In this document: positions 22,781-33,871 of the stretch, one piece after another
Layout of the letters: every line of letters starts with the position of its first letter
Position numbering within the stretch: the first letter of the stretch is position 1
Origin: Siphonodentalium dalli
Lineage: Eukaryota; Mollusca; Scaphopoda; Gadilida; Siphonodentaliidae
Assembly (NCBI GenBank): GCA_032622095.1
Contig: CP136069.1
Span: 72,377,319 to 72,441,318, forward strand
DNA: 64,000 nucleotides
Direction of reading: 5' to 3'
Translations under genes and position numbers: made by a program
The notes under the pieces: generated by a model
Database searches by the model: none
What the model saw: the letters and a program-made list of their open reading frames with translations, nothing else
What the model was told of the DNA's origin: nothing

Positions 22781-24936
22781 ACAGCCATGACAAATTTCAT
22801 AATGATCCGACCAAAGGTACGACCCGTAGCCCACATGATGCTAAAGGATTTAGTCATGCAAAGAGTAAAATCCAAGATGGCTGCTGGTGGCCATGTTTGA
22901 TGGCCGAATGACGCCAAAATGGCTCATTCCCATCTACATGTCAATATTAACAACCACTACAAAATTGATGATGGTCAAACGAAAACTTCGGTCTGTAGCC
23001 CGTGCTAATGGACTGAATTTTGAAATCCAACATGGCCGATGTTGGCCATGTTTTTTTTTTGCCAAATGACGCCAAAATGACTCGTTCCCATTTACATGTT
23101 AATATTAACATCCATGACAAATTTCATGATTATCCTACCAAAGATACGACCTGTAGCCCGTGAAAAGGGATTTAGTCATGGAAAGAGTAAAATCCAAGAT
23201 TGCTGCCGCAGCCATGTTATTTTTGGCAGAATGACCCCCAAAATAACTCGTTCCCATCTACATGTTAATATTATCATCCATGACAAATTTCATGATGATC
23301 CTACTAAGGTACGACCTGTAGCCCGTGTAAAAGGATTTAGTCATGCAAAGAGTAAAATCCAAGATGGCTACTGGCGGCCATGTTTTTTTGGCCGATTAAC
23401 CCCAAAATGACTCGTTCCAATCTACATGTCAATATTAACATAATTGACAAATTTCACGATGATCAGACAAACAGTACGGCCTGTAGCTCGCTGGCAGCCA
23501 TTTTTTTTTGCCGATTAACCCCAAAATGACCTGTTTCCATTTACATGTCAATGTTAGCATCCATGACAAATTTCATGATGATCTTACCAAATATACAACT
23601 TGTAGCCTGTGTAAAAGGATTTAGTCATGCAAAGAGTAAAAATCCAAGATTGCTGCCGCAGCCATGTTTTATGGCCGAATGACCCCCAAAATGACTCGTT
23701 CCCATCTACATGTTAATATTAACATCCATGACAAATTTCATGATGATCCTACCAAAGGTGCGACCTGTAGCCTGTGACAAAGTATTTAGTCATGCAAAGA
23801 GTAAAATCCAAAATTGCTGCTGGCGGCCAAATGACGCCAAAATGACTCGTTCCCATCTACATGTCAATATTAACATAATTTCATGATGATCAGACAAACA
23901 ATACGGCATGTAGCTCGTGCTAATGAATTGAATTTTGAAATCAAAGATGGCCACTGCCAGCCATGTTAATTGCTGAATGACTCATTCCCATTTACATGTC
24001 AATGTTAGCATCCATGACAAATTTCATGATGATCCGACCAAAGATACGACCTGTAGCCTGTGTCAAAGGATTTAGTCATACAAACAGTAAATCCAAGATG
24101 GCTGCCGGCGGCCATGTTTTATGGCCGAATGACCCCAAAATGACTTGTTCCCATTTACATGTCAATATCAGCGCCCATGACAAATTTCATAATGATCAGA
24201 CGAACACTCCGGCCTGTTGTAGCCCATGCTAATGGAATGAATTTGGAAATCCAAGATGACCACTGGTGGCCATGTTTTTTTGCCGAATGAACCATCGTTC
24301 CCAAAATGAATCGATTCCATCTGCATGTCAATATCATGGCCCATGACAAATTTCATAATTATCTGACCAAAGGTATGACCTGTAGCCCATCCCAAAGGAT
24401 TTAGTCATGCAAAGATTAAAATACAAGATGGTTGCCGGCGGCCATGTTTTATGGCCGAATGACCCCAAAATGACTCATTCCCATTTACATGTCATTGTTA
24501 ACATCCATGACAAATTTCATTATGATCTGACCAAAGTTACGACCTGTAACCGTGCCAAACAATTTAGTCATGCAAAGAGTAAAATCCAAGATGGCTGCCA
24601 GTGGCCATGTTTTATGGCTGATCAACCCCAAAATTACTCGTTCCCACATGACAAATTTCATGATGAACAGTAGGACCTGCAGCCCGTGCTAACAGATTGG
24701 ATTTTGAAATCCAACATGGCCACTGGCGGCCATGTTTTTTTCTCCAAAAATACCCCAAAATGACTCATTCCCCATCTACATGTCAAATTTTATAATGATC
24801 CGACCAAAGGTATGACCTGTAGCCCATGCTAAAGGAAATTGTTGACGAATCACACACGCACATACACACGGACGACGGATACCAAGCCATGGTAATAGCT
24901 CAAACTTTACAAAGTAAAGTTGAGCTAATAAAGAAT

Positions 24937-25350
24937 AGATACTTTCCAGAGAAGATGAGGCCTGAGCAGAATGAGGTCACCAGAGGGTGAACTTAGTGAT
25001 GCTAGCCTACTATGTGGGATTGCGTTACTAAATTCACCCGCTGGGGACTTCATTCTGCAAATGACAGACACCATATTCATATTCTTCACTGATCAAGTCT
25101 GGAAATAGTGTGTCTGACATTTACAGAATGAGGTCCCCCAGAGGGTGAATTTAGTGATGCTGGGAACCTCATTCTGCTTAGGCCTCAACTCTATTTATGG
25201 GGAGACCTAAAATCAGATTAAAGTTTCCCAGTTGAAGTTTGTGATGTTCAGCCATTAGTCACCCGACGCATATTATTTTCTACAAATTAAGGGATATAGA
25301 AACTGAACAGAAGGGGAAAAAGTAACTAAAAACAATGTAATGTACTGCTA
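24937..25350. mobile_element. Family P fragments
   Basis: Two hairpin modules of the hAT-like MITE (GATGAGGCCTGAGCAGAATG...CATTCTGCAAATGACAGAC, then GAAATAGTGTGTCTGAC...CTCATTCTGCTTAGGCC), plus internal sequence (GTTTGTGATGTTCAGCC...AAGTAACTAAAAACAATG). Their order is rearranged compared with full copies. Confidence 0.6.
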
Positions 25351-25419
25351 TTTTAAAATTGTCCCAATTGAGCCAGCCGTCCAGGAAGTAACTTGATCCA
25401 AATAGCAGTACAATAGCAG

Positions 25420-25622
25420 TACATATTGGATAGGCCAATTATTCATTTGGAGGGATGTACGGGTGATACTAGGAAATGACAGATAAATACATGTACAAAA
25501 GGAGTCCTATTTATTGAGGAAAATGTTCAAGATAATAAGTCCTATGGCCTTTGGGTGAACTTATTATCTGAACATTTCTTAAAGGTATTAATAATCAATG
25601 AGTTTAGTGTAGAAATGGTTAA
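25420..25622. mobile_element. TTAA MITE (family F), right part
   Basis: Shares ATTCATTTGGAGGGATG, GTTCAAGATAATAAGTC and AGTGTAGAAATGGTTAA with the copies at 33113-33414 and 34822-35165. The left end is missing. Confidence 0.5.
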
Positions 25623-25721
25623 TTTGGCAAAAATAATTTTTAGGCCAGGGTGGAAGGTCACAGACCCTGATAATGACCAATTTGAGGACTTTTGGCCCCG
25701 ATAATGACCCATTTGAGGACT

Positions 25722-25752
<31 letters not shown>

Positions 25753-26001
25753 TAAAGAGATTAAATTATGATGTGTGGTAATATGGTTTTAATGGTAGAC
25801 ATCTTGCAACAAACAATATTAGATATACAAAATGCAAATAACCGAAGCGGTGACAAAGTACCAATGAGTTTCCATAACGAAAACAATGATAACATTTCAA
25901 AGATAGCAAATGTAAAATAATCAGATAATTCCCCCAATGAAAACAGCACAGAGGTTATAGCCACCTTCTCACGGACAGCAACACAGGGAGCTATTGTAGT
26001 A
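25623..26001. other. Intergenic with a 28 bp G run
   Basis: Non-coding. Holds an uninterrupted run of 28 G at 25725-25752. Two near-repeats of GATAATGACC(C/A)ATTTGAGGAC precede the run. Confidence 0.7.
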
Positions 26002-26375
26002 TTAACCCTTTACCCAACAAACCGGCCAAATAAAGCTGCAACAGCCTCAATTATCTTGGGTCTGTCTCAATAAAAACCATACAAATATGGATATCATTGG
26101 AACTGGCTCCTTGACCACATTTTGATAGTTACAGTTATGCCCTGTGCCAATGCATTCTCTTATATATGCGAGTCGACCATAGGTCGCCTCGCATATATAA
26201 GAGAATGCATTGGCCTAACACTTTTTACCATTTTTTCTTACATTCTTTAACAATTTTATAATTTTTAATGTGTTAAGCCAATGCATTCTCTTATATATGC
26301 GAGGCGACCTATGGTCGACTCGCTTATATAAGAGAATGCATTGGCACAGGGCCGTTCTGTTGGGTAAAGGGTTAA
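26002..26375. mobile_element. TTAA MITE (family B)
   Basis: Ends are TTAA-CCCTTTACCCAACA and TGTTGGGTAAAGGG-TTAA. Inside are two copies of the hairpin GTGCCAATGCATTCTCTT...GCGAGTCGACC / GGTCGCCTCGC, the same hairpin found in family A but under different termini. The centre is AT-rich. Intact TTAA duplication. Confidence 0.85.
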
Positions 26376-26487
26376 ACCTTCACTAAAGACCCTGCTTTTC
26401 ATTGATCCAGTCAGAGATGATAGCCAGGTTTTGCCACTTGTAATGTGTGTTGCCATTGACAACGATGGTCACTTGACTTTGTACAGG

Positions 26488-26960
26488 CTTAAAGATGCAT
26501 AATCTGAATTAACGCTCGCAAATTAAAATTTCCTTGGCTTGGGGGGTAAAAAATATTTGATTCGAGTCGAGGAACCCAGCGGATGAAGATGGATATAACT
26601 CTAAAATCAAGTGGTTTTTTTTGTGTCAGATATTTGACAAACTGGCAAAAAATCTGTTGAACAAAATGTTGATAAATAACAGATTTTGGGCAATATAATA
26701 CTATAGTTGACTGTGGTTAGCATTATTTTGGGCAATATAATACTATAGTTGACTGTGGTTAGCATTATTTTGGGCAATATAATACTATAGTTTACTGTGG
26801 TTAGCATTATTTTGGGCAATATAATACTATAGTTGACTGTGGTTAGCATTATTTTGGGCAATTACTCGATTCTGATACCTGAAGCGGTATTTAAAAAAAA
26901 AAATGTTGTTGTTGTTGGAATCTGATGATATGGGGACCATCAAATCGGATTGAGTACCTT
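26488..26960. repeat. Dispersed ~450 bp repeat with internal 42 bp expansion
   Basis: Related to 33872-34312: both have AAAGATGCA(T/C)AATC(T/C)GAATTAACGCTC, ATAACTCTAAAATCAAGTGG, AACAAAATGTTGATAAATAA and a GTTGTTGTTG run followed by GATATGGGGACCATC. In this copy a 42 bp stretch (TTTTGGGCAATATAATACTA...) is present four times at about 26687-26858, while the other copy has it once. Confidence 0.8.
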
Positions 26961-27198
26961 TAAATGTACACGGTCATCGGATTGTAAGTTCTGTGTGATT
27001 AATTAGAATATTTGCCGCACCAGTCAGACCCTTAATGAATAAACATAGCCGCAAAATATTTTTCTCCTCCTGCATATCTACATGTATATGCACATGCCTG
27101 GTGCCATAAAATCACGTGAATTTTTTCACCAAGTGCATCTCTATAGCAAAACCATAGCAACACAAGTTACAAGTGCATGTAGCTGAAACTGGCTAATA

Positions 27199-27356
27199 TT
27201 AGCCCTTTCATGATGGGAGATGCGCTGGTGCAGCATTAAAGATTCCGTGCCAGTGCATTCTTTTATTAATGCGAGGATCCATACAACTAACAGAATTACA
27301 CTGGCTTACAAGGTCAGGTTAAATATTGTTAGGCCAATGTATTCTCTTGTATATGC
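27199..27356. mobile_element. TTAA MITE (family A), 3' truncated
   Basis: Starts TTAG-CCCTTTCATGATGGGAG and runs through the first hairpin and ACAAGGTCAGGTTAAATATTG, then breaks off at GTATATGCATAAG where family P sequence begins. Confidence 0.65.
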
Positions 27357-27810
27357 ATAAGCAGAATGAGGTTCCCAGAGGGTTAATTTGGTGATGCTAG
27401 CCTGCTGTGCAGGGATGTATTTACATGTATATCCACTAATATCTTTATGAGGTTTTTCTTAACATTCAAATCACAATCCACGATAATTTCAGGAAAACAT
27501 CGATGAGTGACCATAATGTACTTTGATATTGGTCTCGGTCTATCCTGACTATAAATATGAACGTATTTCCCTATACATGTTTACAACTGAAAATGTCTGC
27601 AACAAAGCAATAGTTTGAAAAATAGTAATCTTGAAGGGGCAAATAGTCTTTCAACTGACAGCTGACAATAATCATAAAGAACCCCCAAATCTACGATAAG
27701 CAAACATTATTGTCAGAATAGTCTTAGAAACTTCTCGCTGTGCGTGGTAGCGACACTAAATTTACCCTCTGTGGACCTCATTCTACAAATGGTCGGCACC
27801 ATATTTTAAG
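27357..27810. mobile_element. Family P hairpin split by ~300 bp
   Basis: The left half (GCAGAATGAGGTTCCCAGAG...CCTGCTGTGC, to about 27415) and the right half (GTGCGTGGTAGCGACACTAA...CCTCATTCTAC, about 27717-27800) of one hairpin are separated by ~300 bp of unrelated DNA at the loop. Confidence 0.5.
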
Positions 27811-28618
27811 GACTGGTTGCAGGAGTGAATAGCCAAGTGAAAGTCCCAAAATTTAGGGGCTAGTTTGACAAGGGGCTAATTTTGAATGGAAGCTAAATGA
27901 AATTCAAAAGAAATTGAAGTTCTAAAAGAACGGACATTCATTTATAAGAACTTCTATTAAATGCTTGAGAAAATTGGAAGACCAAACAATTGGGAAATTT
28001 TCAAATACACCATTGAGTCCTAGCACTAAAGGAAAACTAAGTTTGGAGGAGAAAAGGAAGATAAATTTCAAAATAAACAAGTGACTTCACATTTTTTCCA
28101 TTATTTTAGCATAGAAAGTACATTTCTGATATACAAGAAAATATTTCCAAGACTTTTGATATTTCAGGGCAAGTTGTGAAGCTGCTGTGAAATGCTTTTC
28201 AAGGATAAATAGACAAATTTTGCTATGTACAGGAATTGGATGATTTTTGTAAAGTGATCCCCGAAGTATTCATTATATATATACAGAACACAACGTGCAT
28301 CATAATCGAGAATCTTTTATCAAATGAGTTGCAGACGGTGCAAGGATATATTTCACAAAAGCATAACTTGAGTGAAATGTGACTATGTGCCGTCTGCAAC
28401 AAGTTCAATTAAGGATTCTAGATTATGATGCAAGTTGTGTTCTGTATTTATTCCACACCCTTGTGTTGGAAAAGTTTAATCCATGACAGTGACTATCATT
28501 GATACTGTGAAAAAAGTCTGATAAAACAAAACGGTAATTATGTTGTGCATCACCCGAAGCTAATCGTTGACATTATCTACATCACACCTCTTGGCAACGA
28601 ACGACAGCAACTTTGAAG
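27811..28618. other. Intergenic, no gene seen
   Basis: AT-rich, no sustained reading frame on either strand. A ~16 bp inverted repeat (GAGTTGCAGACGGTGCAAG region at 28326 and GTGCCGTCTGCAACAAG at 28387) flanks CATAACTTGAGTGAAATG. Confidence 0.5.
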
Positions 28619-28810
28619 TACAGTAATGCCCTAAATAATCAACACCTTAACCACAGTAGAATTATGGGTAACTTTTCAGGATTATGTCGGAAATATGGCT
28701 TGTTGCCATTCATCGATGAATGGCAACAAGCCATATTTCCGACTAAATCCTGAAAATTTGCCCATAATTTTGCTGTGGTTAAGGAGTCGATTATTTAGGG
28801 CATTACTGTA
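28619..28810. mobile_element. TA MITE (CAGTAATGCCC family)
   Basis: TA-CAGTAATGCCC...GGGCATTACTG-TA, near-perfect inverted halves containing TTAACCACAG(T/C)AGAATTATGGG and GGAAATATGGCTTGTTGCC. TA duplication and CAGT ends are typical of Tc1/mariner-type MITEs. Confidence 0.85.
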
Positions 28811-29692
28811 ACTCCAGCTTGTATTCCACTTGTGATATGCAACAATATGTATTCTATGGCTGAGATTCCCTTGAATACATGTCTCTGATTTCAACGGGTG
28901 TGGAATAACAATTTGTAAAACCTGTTTCATAGTTCAAACAAATTTCTGACATAGGAAAGAAAACACGCCATATTCTTTTGAATTGACTGATAGAGAAGGC
29001 CTCTTCTCAATTCCCTAAATTTAACGGACCTGGCTCGTTCGAACCCCAAAATTATGGCAAGAGGTATTTCAAAACAATCATATGCAGCAGAATATTCCCG
29101 AACAATTTTGTCAATATAGCGCTGAAAATACATGTTTTGTTTCTTTTATATTTATCGATAAATTTGAGATCGTTTCATTTGGGCCGGTTCAAATTTTTAA
29201 TCATCGGTTGAGTAAAAATAGCACATGTAGGTTATAGGAAGGAACTTTAGAGCTGCCTTCGCTCTGAAACGTTTATACCATACTTTTGATGATTAAAACC
29301 AAGAGAAAGCAGTGCATGAAGTTTTTAGTTTCATGTTAAGATAACGCAATATACCTTATCCTTACAGTGGCTCATTATTCCATTTTAGATTCCAGAATTA
29401 CAATGAATACAAATGGCATAAATAGTCTTGGGTCCCGAAAATTGTTCGAAGTGGCATTTTTTATGACTTTAAGGAGTCTTTCTGGGACATATCATTTTTA
29501 TAGAAAGGCAGTTCAGGTATTTATTGACCTATTTTGATACTTGGAAAAAATTCAAATTAGATGTATTTTGGGGCGCAAACAGCATTAAATTCAAATTTAT
29601 ATAATCTTTGAAAATGTCAACCATACATTTGTCAAGAATAAACTTGTGTTGACTTCAGAATTTAAATACAGTGGGTTTCATAGCCAGGTCTG
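28811..29692. other. Intergenic, no gene seen
   Basis: No frame, repeat or RNA gene could be supported here. Confidence 0.5.
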
Positions 29693-29967
29693 TCACATCC
29701 TGAATTGAACTATTATAGTTAACTCTTCCGTGACTGTAGATTCCTCAAATTTTGTGAAAACACTGTGCCCATGCATTCTCTTATATATGCGAGTATCCGA
29801 TAGGGAGCCTCGCATACATGTATATCAGAGAATACATTGGCCTAACAATATTTACCGTAACCTTGTAATTGGCCAGTTATGCTTCTTTTATCAAACTTGT
29901 GAATTGGTAATAGACATATTCAACTATAATGGTTAAATTGAACTATAATAGTTGAGTTCAGGATGTG
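29693..29967. mobile_element. Palindrome with a family A MITE at its centre
   Basis: Outer arms CACATCCTGAATTGAACTAT (29693 on) and the near mirror ATAGTTGAGTTCAGGATGTG (to 29967). At the TTAA in the middle (29719-29722) a family A copy begins (CTCTTCCGTGACTG), has one full hairpin (ATGCATTCTCTTATATATGC) and is cut before the second. Another TTAA at 29933-29936 precedes the right arm. Confidence 0.6.
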
Positions 29968-30476
29968 TTAGACCTCATCACAGAAGTATTAGGTATTTAT
30001 TCAAATTGCCATTGCAATAAATTTCTAAGTCAGGTAAATGATACTGTTCACAAAACCGTTTAAATTTAACAACACCATGGGTGATTATTCACAATCAACA
30101 ATTTCTACACTGATATTATAAATCATCAAAAATACTTGGGATATGATAGAAATAGATGATAAATAATTATAAATTAGCCAGGCCAGACAAAGTCAAAATT
30201 TGTTTATCAGCAGCTTTGATAACACCTCAGGTTATCATTTCACAGTATGCAAGCAGGCATTTGATGAACTTTTAGGCAAATTAGATGAAATCATTTAATT
30301 TTCACAAATTTCCACAAGATACTTTCTTATATGAAATTAGCAGAAATCGTAATTTATATGAAAGCCTGCATGACATTGCAATAAATTGACTGAATTTTAG
30401 AATTAATTAATATTCATTAATTTCTGTATGATATTACAAGAAATTCTCTGAATTTCCCACATTAAATAGCTGTAGC
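29968..30476. other. Intergenic, no gene seen
   Basis: AT-rich with no coding signal. TATATGAAA(T/G) and GAATTAATTAATATTCATTAA are simple low-complexity stretches. Confidence 0.5.
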
Positions 30477-30741
30477 TTAACCCTTCCATGACTGGAGCTT
30501 CCTGAAATTTTGCGAAAACCTTGTGCCAATACATTCTCTTATATATGCGAGTCTCCCATAGGGAGCCTCACATATATAAGAAAATATACATTGGCCTAAC
30601 AATATTTACCTTAACCTTGTAAGCCAGTGCATTATATTATATATGCGAGGCTCCCAATGGTAGACTCGCATATATAAGAGAATGCACTGGTACATGGTCT
30701 TTAATGCTGCACCAGCACAGCTCCCATCATGAAAGTGTTAA
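30477..30741. mobile_element. TTAA MITE (family A), intact
   Basis: TTAA at both ends (30477-30480, 30738-30741) with termini CCCTTCCATGACTGGAGC and GCTCCCATCATGAAAGTG. It is the best full-length copy in the window: terminal repeat, hairpin 1, the spacer TAACAATATTTACCTTAACC, hairpin 2, terminal repeat. Confidence 0.9.
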
Positions 30742-31924
30742 TATAACCTCATTCCTGTTACATGCCAAAAGGAACCAACCAAGTGACACTATTCAGTGAA
30801 GGCACATGCATCACAATGAGAAACCAAATTACGACTTTGTCAGGTCTGATGGAGGTATTTGGTAATGAACCTATGAGGATAGGGAGGTTGTGTGAGGTAA
30901 GAGTCATTTTTATGTATAAAAAGCAGGGATAATGTGCTGGACCATAGCCAGGGGTGGGTGTGTGAGCAACCTTCAACCAAATTAGCTGAAAATGAATTTA
31001 TTTTTTAATTAAAAAAAAGTTAGCTGAGAACACTCATTGCTGAGAAATGTATCCAGGAAAGTTATTAGGTTAAATATCTCGGACCACAGCAAGTGAAATT
31101 TGAGGAAAGGAAGGGATTAAAATAGATTTGAATAATATAGTCAAGGAAAATTAAGGAAGGAAGTGTTATATGTGCAAATTATAGTCATAATAATTCTAAA
31201 GTATGAATAGCTGGTTCAGAGTGTTTAGCAGTGCTTATTTAAGCACTTAGTGGTCATGACAAATTTTCAAAATGTATTTTCCAAAATTTGTGTTGCAAAT
31301 TTAAGTTAATATATTAGTTGTAGTAGTTAGTTAGAGTAGTTGTGGGAATAGAATCAAAGATGTGGTCAAATTGAAATGTTGGATTGTATGTAAAATGTAA
31401 TGCAGATTCTTCACCATAGAAATGATGTCACATAAGATAATTTGAAAAGGAGTCAAATGATGTTAAAGACAGTGTCAAAAACTTCAATCAATTCGATCGT
31501 ACCTTTCAGAAAACATAATGCTTGAAGTAAGCCCAATTGTAAATAACTTATTCCTTAACGAAGACGATATATTTGCTGATGAATGCAAATGGCAGTGATT
31601 CTGCCAAAGATTCACTGCATATAATCATGACATATGAGAATACAAAGTAGTTTGAGTAAAACTATTCTCTTCCCACTCAATGGGAATGGTAGGCAGCCAA
31701 TTATAACTCTTATGTTAACTTGACTGATGTTTGTCAAGCTTGCTGCACGGATCATGTGCGTTTAGACATTTGTGTTGATAAAATAATCAGAGAACCAAAT
31801 CACACCATTGGGCGAAATATTTCTGTTTCTAGTGGGACTTTCCAAACTTAAGGTACGGTATAACACAAACAATATTGTGTATGCTTGATCATGGCAATGT
31901 GTGGTTCTGTTTACTTAGTATATA
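30742..31924. other. Intergenic, no gene seen
   Basis: No supported gene. Short frames on both strands lack any protein signature. Confidence 0.5.
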
Positions 31925-32141
31925 TACAGTAATGCTCTAATTAATCGACTTCTTAACCACAGCAGAATTATGGGTAACTTTTCAGGATTTAGTCGGAAAT
32001 ATGGCTTGTTGCCATTCATCGGTAAGCTCTCGCTGAGAGCTTTCCAATGTATGGCAACAAACCATATTTCCGACTAAATCCTGAAAAGTTACACATAATT
32101 CTGCTGTGGTTAAGAAGTCGATTAATTAGAGCATTACTGTA
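31925..32141. mobile_element. TA MITE, full length
   Basis: 217 bp, TA-CAGTAATGCTCTAATTAATC...GAGCATTACTG-TA. It retains the whole centre, GGTAAGCTCTCGCTGAGAGCTTTCC. Confidence 0.9.
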
Positions 32142-33112
32142 TTAATATTGTGCAAGTCCAAAAAATGTGGTTAAAATGTCGCCGGAGGCAGTGGTCTTAT
32201 CGAGTCATCAAGGGAGATAAACCCAGCATGTAGTTTGGAACTGGCTATGGTCACACTATATCCACACATATGCAGAACACTAATCGCATTAAAACATGGA
32301 TGTTTCTCGCCGACTGGGTGAGTATTTTCTCCAGACTTCATTTTCGACCCAATAGCAAAAAGTAAATATTAACACGAAATTTAGAAATATCCATTGAACC
32401 GAAATGATTTCTCAAATGACATTTTGATATGTAAATGATTTCACTGCTCGAAGAAAGTTTTCTATAAGAAACATTAAATTAGTGTTCACACTTGTCCGTT
32501 GCATTCAAATTCGATTACAGACAATAACACTCAGGCATTCAAATGGCTGTGATGCATCCGTTACGTTATATGTGTTAACACGCAAAATGGAGAGATTCTA
32601 TTTTCAATGCAACGTAAGGCACAACACAGTGCATACATTATGTTGTGTGTCATGTTTCTTGTTTTCAATCGATAAAAGATGGCAGCTGTCTTTGATGCGA
32701 AGGAAAATTGACTTGTATTTATGTCAATAAAATGTTAGTTGTTCAGATTTGATTGGTTTGACATTATCGTAGAATTAATTTATTACAGACAGATTGATTT
32801 GCAATATTGCATTTATTCAAATATCAAACATATCAGCTGAAATTATTATTTGGAAGCTCTGTGTTATAATGCAATGTACACACCTGTGTGAAAGGTTTAA
32901 CGTAGACAACGGATCATGTCAATGCAACGTATGGACCAACGCAACGGATTCGCATGAACGCTACAATAGACAGCTAAATAGGTAAATTTAGGCAATAATT
33001 TAGACATTGTACTGGATTTAGACATTTGCTATTGGATTGTTGAAAATCATGAACAAGGTCTGACATATTGATAACATCACTCAGCAGGCAGTACAGATCC
33101 ATCATTTACCGC
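32142..33112. other. Intergenic, no gene seen
   Basis: Two small plus-strand frames (32482-32730 and 32794-32985) have Met starts and look mildly protein-like (Cys-rich), but no domain is recognisable. They may be chance. Confidence 0.4.
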
Positions 33113-33414
33113 CTAACCCTTTATTTACTAATTGGATTCTCCCATTCAGTTATAAAAATATGTTGGAATGGTCTATTTTTCATCTGGAGGGGTGACCAGA
33201 TAAAATAAGCAGACAACAGATAATAAAAGTACAGGAATCCTATTATTGGAGTGAAATGTTTAGATAATAAGACTCCTTATGCACACTTGTTATCTGTTGT
33301 CTGCTTATTTTTTTCCGAACACCCCTCCAAATAAATAATATTACTATTCCAATGTATACTTTTACAACTGAAAAGGAGAATCCATTTAGTATAGAAACGG
33401 TTACCATGTTCTGA
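33113..33414. mobile_element. TTAA-type MITE (family F)
   Basis: CTAA-CCCTTTATTTACTAATTGG at the left and CCATTTAGTATAGAAACGG-TTAC at the right are inverted repeats, followed inward by ATTCTCC / GGAGAAT. The middle carries AGCAGACAACAGATAATA and its mirror. The target sites have decayed from TTAA. Confidence 0.65.
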
Positions 33415-33681
33415 ATGTCAAGTCTCGGTACCTGAGCATGACCTGAAACTGAGCTTAAATATATTAGCCGTGACTGAGCAAAAAGCGAGCAATAAATTAC
33501 ACAAACAAACCTGATTGGATAAATTATATATTTTTTGTGACCAGATTTTGACAATTCTTGGCTGCTTTATCCAAATCTGCCTCAAAGCACCAATAACGCA
33601 GGATCAAGCAAAACTTGTACAAAACCCCCAACTTAGGTCAAAATTTTCAAGAGTTGGAATTATCATGTCTTAGCAAGCCTT

Positions 33682-33825
33682 GAAATAGTGTGTCTGTCAT
33701 TTGCAGAATGAGGTCCCCAGAGGGTGAATTTAGTGATGCTACCCCGCATAGCGGGCTAGCATCACCAAATTCACCCTCTGGGAACCTCATTCTGCAAATG
33801 ACAGACCCACTATTTCAAGGCTTGT
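33682..33825. mobile_element. hAT-like MITE (family P), single hairpin
   Basis: One near-perfect hairpin, CAAGCCTTGAAATAGTGTG...CACTATTTCAAGGCTTG, through GAGGTCCCCAGAGGGTGAAT and its mirror. It is a reduced copy in which the two terminal hairpins have collapsed into one. Confidence 0.85.
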
Positions 33826-33871
33826 AATCAATAGCAGTTGTAAATTAGACCGAAAATAGCCTAATTATTTA

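Larger units (their letters stand above)
12607..23608 (+). repeat. 4.37 kb tandem duplication, copy 2 (interrupted)
   Basis: Second copy of 8239-12606. It is interrupted by two insertions absent from copy 1: the satellite element (13745-17290 with its target duplication) and the Helitron-like H3 (17623-21017). Without them it is about 4.06 kb, about 0.3 kb less than copy 1. Much of the loss is one repeat unit missing near 12985 relative to 8640-8870, as expected from recombination between neighbouring units. Confidence 0.8.
13601..24928 (+). mobile_element. Helitron-like H2, copy 2 (complete, with nested insertions)
   Basis: The 5' end AATGAAAGTGTCAATGACAC at 13601 and the 3' end hairpin AACTTTAC-AAA-GTAAAGTT (24903-24921) followed by GAGCTAA. 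About 4.4 kb remain once the two nested insertions are discounted. From 22785 to 24840 the body is a clear chain of ~165 bp degenerate units. A hexamer-rich CACACACGCACATACACACGGACGACGG stretch (24850-24879) precedes the 3' hairpin, in the place of the GACGG microsatellite of the sister elements. Confidence 0.65.

Noticed and set aside
26607-26861. 84-residue repeated protein with a 14-residue period
   Set aside because: It is the translation of the 42 bp tandem repeat; the related copy at 33872-34312 does not keep the frame.
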